Source: Antedon mediterranea (Eukaryota; Echinodermata; Crinoidea; Comatulida; Antedonidae). Taken from it: a stretch of DNA of 64,000 nt. The stretch lies in contig NC_092677.1 in assembly GCF_964355755.1 (NCBI RefSeq), positions 10,934,601 to 10,998,600 on the forward strand. Direction: 5' to 3'. The notes beneath the pieces are model-generated. The model made no database searches, was not told the origin of the DNA, and was given only the letters and a program-made list of their open reading frames with translations. Below, piece after piece: positions 60,919 to 64,000 of this stretch. The position numbers and the translations under genes were made by a program. Within the stretch, counting starts at the first letter, position 1; the number at the start of each line of letters is the position of its first letter.

Positions 60919-61898
60919 GAGCCATATATATAAAGAGTTAAGCTATATCTACACTATCAAACTAGTTTGACAAACAAAGTGTGATGTGCCCAAATATGGT
61001 AGTGATATGACATCATTATGTCCATAATGGAAACATCACATTTTTTTGTCACATAAAGTTTGATAGTGTAGACAGAGCTTTACGACATTGAAAATTAGAA
61101 ACCATTTTTGTGTCAAAGAATTCGCACGCTGAGGGCGCGCGCGTCTCTTTTGTATAGCGTTTTCCTATTAGTTCATGCATTATTTTTAGATTTTGTTGTC
61201 AATGAAATAACGCTTAGATTCCGTTTTTATTTTTGTAAATAATTTTATTAATGGTATTGATTTGTTAAAAATATATATATATTTGTTATAATAACAAACA
61301 AATAAATGCTAGGGCCTACATGGAAGTTTAAGGATACATCAAAGAATGAACCAATACAAAAAACAAACAAATTCACCCCTATTTTTATGCAGTATATGGC
61401 TCTCTGTGTGTTTTTTACACAAACTGCGCCGCCAACGTTATTAACATTCAAAGACTCGTTCATCATTTCATTTGTAATAATTTGCCTTTATTATTTTAAT
61501 ATTGTTCATATCCTTTTCAGTATATTAACAAATATATCCTCAACACATTATTATTTTATTTAGTCATCAAAGCATGCATTATGAATTGAAAATATTACAT
61601 AATTTTTATTAATAGGACGTAGTTATGGGATGTTTTGTTCCAAAATCAATCAATAGAACGTTATAATGTACTAACGCACGCGCGCGCAATATTCTTTGGC
61701 GCAAGTACTTCTGTACGCTGTGCACGTCGATATTTTACCGTAAAATGTGCAATTACATTTTTTTAAATATAGGAAAAAGTTGAAAGTATTTTGTTGCTCC
61801 TATACTTTACATGCATTAATGGAGACAAGTTTGACACATTTTGATCTGCATATCACGTGACTATAATCCAATGCCGTAACTCTTTATATATATGGCTC
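60919..61898. mobile_element. Candidate 980-bp element with 22-bp perfect terminal inverted repeats
   Basis: The 22 bases at 60919-60940 (GAGCCATATATATAAAGAG...) are the exact reverse complement of 61877-61898. Internally, GCACGC..GGGCGCGCGCGT near 61122-61142 is roughly inverted near 61675-61700. A palindromic MITE copy (60940-61080) sits against the left repeat. No coding capacity is seen; class unknown. Confidence 0.5.
60940..61080. mobile_element. Palindromic MITE (copy 11)
   Basis: Ends AAGCTATATCTACACTATC and GATAGTGTAGACAGAGCTT. The interior has GTGATGTGCCCAAATATGG. The left end has diverged from the family at three or four bases. Confidence 0.85.
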
Positions 61899-63269
61899 TG
61901 TGGCTCTGAGAGCAAGAGCGCCCTCACTTGTTTGGTGTGTGGTGGGTAGCTGATCATACTGGAGGTGCGGTCCTATTATACAACACGTCTTCGGACGTCG
62001 TGTGGACGTATTTCACAGTTATCAAGAGCTCATCATATGCAATTTATTTCCAGTTAATGCCATAAATCAAAATCCGTGCAATTACTCCCACTATGATCCA
62101 TTAGGCTATTATTAACCTCTAACTTGGCCTAAGTGTAATAGGCTACTACTATAGTTAATATTAAGAAACATTCATTATCGAATTGTAAAAACAGTAGGCC
62201 TTATAAACCAGGCTACCAATATCTAACAAAAACTGATTAAATCGGAAATATACCGTAAATACGCAACAACCAGACATCATTCTACATCAAACTTTAGTCG
62301 GATATTATAGTACAGTCTGACAGAGGACAAAGCTTGCCTATAGGATCTAGCTAACCACCATTCAAACACATTGATCAATTTATATGTGCATTCAAATACT
62401 ATTAAACTTACATAAATAAACATGTAACCTCAAGATAGTGAATAAACTCAATTATCCGTATTTTCCGCACCTGTATTAACTATGCAAATACAAACAAAAT
62501 GGAGTAGCGCCCTCTCTCTGTATCATTCACCCCGTTAAGCTTATTCTTTATCATCCGTTTTTTAATTGTTCCTTGCTAACCCGTCCTCTCTTTATTGAGA
62601 ACATCGCAACATCATGCCATGTGTGTATTCTCTACACACCAAAACTTACATTTTCAACCAACTTTTTATTACTTTAAAAGACGTGTTGTGCAATTTGTGT
62701 AACAAATCTAGTCGTAATAAATAGCCATGAAGTATAGGCCTAATTGGCTTAAATTCGATTTAATTTTTTGTTTGGTTGCCTACTGAACATCGTTCGTTGA
62801 TACGCTTTTTGGTAATTTATGCGAAAGAAAAAAGTCTCTGTCTATAAAGAGTATTGAAAATGTTTTTTCGAGAATGTTATTTTTTTCGGTAAATTTCCGT
62901 AACGTTTAAAAAACATACGTATTTCCACCTACATAGTATTTCATACAAACCATAGTTACGAGGTAAATACCATGGACAAATAATTATAATATTATTAATA
63001 TACTTATTTCTCCATGTTCAAAGATTACTAATTCGAATTGTTCACTCAAAAACGCAATCAAACTCCACGAGATATTGCCCATTCTTCATTCGTTCGTTCG
63101 AAAATGTAATATAAAACACACAATTGAAAATAGTTTAATTTATTTCTGCAACAATACATGACTTAAATATTTAACATACAACAAAAATAATGAAAAGTAT
63201 AACTAATGTTTCCATTCCAGACAAAACACAAGGACGTAGACGCAAGGCAGGCAACCAATGACAAGCGAC

Positions 63270-63395
63270 TGTTTGAATAATCCATCGCTTGTGATTGGTC
63301 GACTCGCTTAAGCGTGGTTCCCACTAGCGACGCAACACAAGGACGTAACGCAACGCAAGTGAATTGACCAATCACAAGCGATGGCTTATTCGCTT
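63270..63395. mobile_element. Foldback element related to 18005-18345
   Basis: AATCCATCGCTTGTGATTGG (63278-63297) is inverted as CCAATCACAAGCGATGG (about 63368-63384). Between them lies CGTGGTTCCCACTAGCGACG, shared with the DHRS1 intron copy. Confidence 0.7.
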
Positions 63396-63400
63396 GTGAT

Positions 63401-63847
63401 TGTAATAAATTACCATTCCCTAACATATAGAGTAACATAGTATTTACATGAACATTCTAGAATAAGATGTTTTGATTTAATAAACCATGTATAATTAATA
63501 AGAACAATCAAGAACATTCCAGAAGTGCTATTAATAGAAACTGTAATCATGTAATAATGAGAAGTATAAAGAATGATCTAGAAGGATAGGAGCATCTTGT
63601 ATATAAAGGGATGTAAACTATTGTAAGGTTGTTGGATTAGAGGTTGGATGTTATATTGTAAAGTCATTGTGAAGCTGTTGTTTAAAGTGCTTACTGGATT
63701 GTTGAAAGTTGAAGTTGATTGAAATTAAAGCTTTGTTTTTGAGTTATTTTACAACTTTGTGGATTTTGTGTGTATACTTTTATGTCACAAGGGAGTTCCT
63801 AAAGTATTTCAACCGCTCGGAAACATACGTGAGAGGAGTTCGTGACA
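63401..63847 (+). mobile_element. Putative 5' LTR of a retrotransposon
   Basis: The segment starts TGTAATAAAT and ends GTGACA, giving TG...CA termini, and is followed five bases later by a primer-binding site. A TATA box (GTATATAAAG) lies near 63599 and an ATTAAA polyadenylation variant near 63722, so U3-R-U5 order is plausible. The start is inferred, since no second LTR is in the window. Confidence 0.55.
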
Positions 63848-63852
63848 TAATT

Positions 63853-63865
63853 TGGTGGCAGCGGT
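63853..63865 (+). other. Retrotransposon primer-binding site (tRNA-Leu)
   Basis: TGGTGGCAGCGGT is the exact complement of the CCA-bearing 3' end of the tRNA-Leu whose acceptor ends ACCGCTGCCA. Internal retrotransposon sequence would continue beyond the right edge. From here to 64000 no coding frame is established. Confidence 0.65.
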
Positions 63866-64000
63866 TATTTCGATCTACTGTTCGACTTAACTGTGTATTT
63901 ATCTACGGTTGTGATATTTTGTGGTAGCAGTTTGATCTACTGTATTTTGCCATAGATTGGTGGCTGTTTTAGGATCAACTGTACTTTATTGATATTTTGT

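Larger units (their letters stand above)
59593..63264. other. Region upstream of RANBP9/10
   Basis: No gene can be supported. The first few hundred bases presumably hold the RANBP9/10 promoter, but no TATA or other core element was recognised. A weak candidate exon on the minus strand (60280-60160) is discussed among the findings. The minisatellite at 60763 and the inverted-repeat element at 60919-61898 are listed separately. Confidence 0.5.

Overview
This is nuclear DNA of an animal. It is AT-rich, its genes are split by GT-AG introns, and transposon remnants lie between and inside them. The four conserved genes (DHRS1, an MCUR1/CCDC90B-family gene, UBE2C, RANBP9/10) and an expanded filamin-NHL family suggest an invertebrate deuterostome, most likely an echinoderm. 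The class cannot be decided from the sequence, and the taxonomic call is inference.

Layout. (1) Positions 1-15459 are one satellite array. It is built from a 72-bp palindromic module joined by two alternating linkers, in blocks of 285 and 373 bp that form higher-order repeats. It holds no real gene. (2) Positions 15683-28090, minus strand, hold a complete eight-exon DHRS1 gene (315 aa) whose 3' end lies about 220 bp from the satellite. Its 8.8-kb second intron carries two long intronless paralogs (about 1030 codons each) on the same strand. Both encode coiled-coil, filamin-type Ig and NHL beta-propeller proteins; only one keeps a B-box zinc finger and neither has a RING. (3) Positions 31351-35531, minus strand, hold an eight-exon MCUR1/CCDC90B-like mitochondrial membrane protein (221 aa). 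(4) Positions 35760-37277, plus strand, hold a five-exon UBE2C (179 aa, active-site Cys114). It diverges from the previous gene across a 228-bp shared promoter with two inverted CCAAT boxes. (5) Positions 43082-59592, minus strand, hold an eleven-exon RANBP9/RANBP10 orthologue (633 aa: SPRY, LisH, CTLH, CRA) with a 7.5-kb intron full of minisatellites. (6) The right edge enters an LTR retrotransposon: a putative LTR with TATA box, followed by a primer-binding site matching the 3' end of tRNA-Leu.

Non-coding structure: a dispersed palindromic MITE family (at least ten copies, one split by a SINE), a 359-bp foldback element with a 9-bp target duplication (Mutator-like), several tRNA-derived SINE remnants, a minisatellite whose unit contains a Pol III B-box, and several other tandem arrays.

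The genes do not form a pathway. DHRS1 is an oxidoreductase, the MCUR1/CCDC90B-like protein belongs to mitochondrial calcium-uniporter biology, UBE2C is the APC/C ubiquitin-conjugating enzyme, and RANBP9/10 is a CTLH (GID) ubiquitin-ligase subunit. Exon structures were assembled by hand from splice signals, phase bookkeeping and remembered family sequences. All coding phases close, but no transcript evidence was available.
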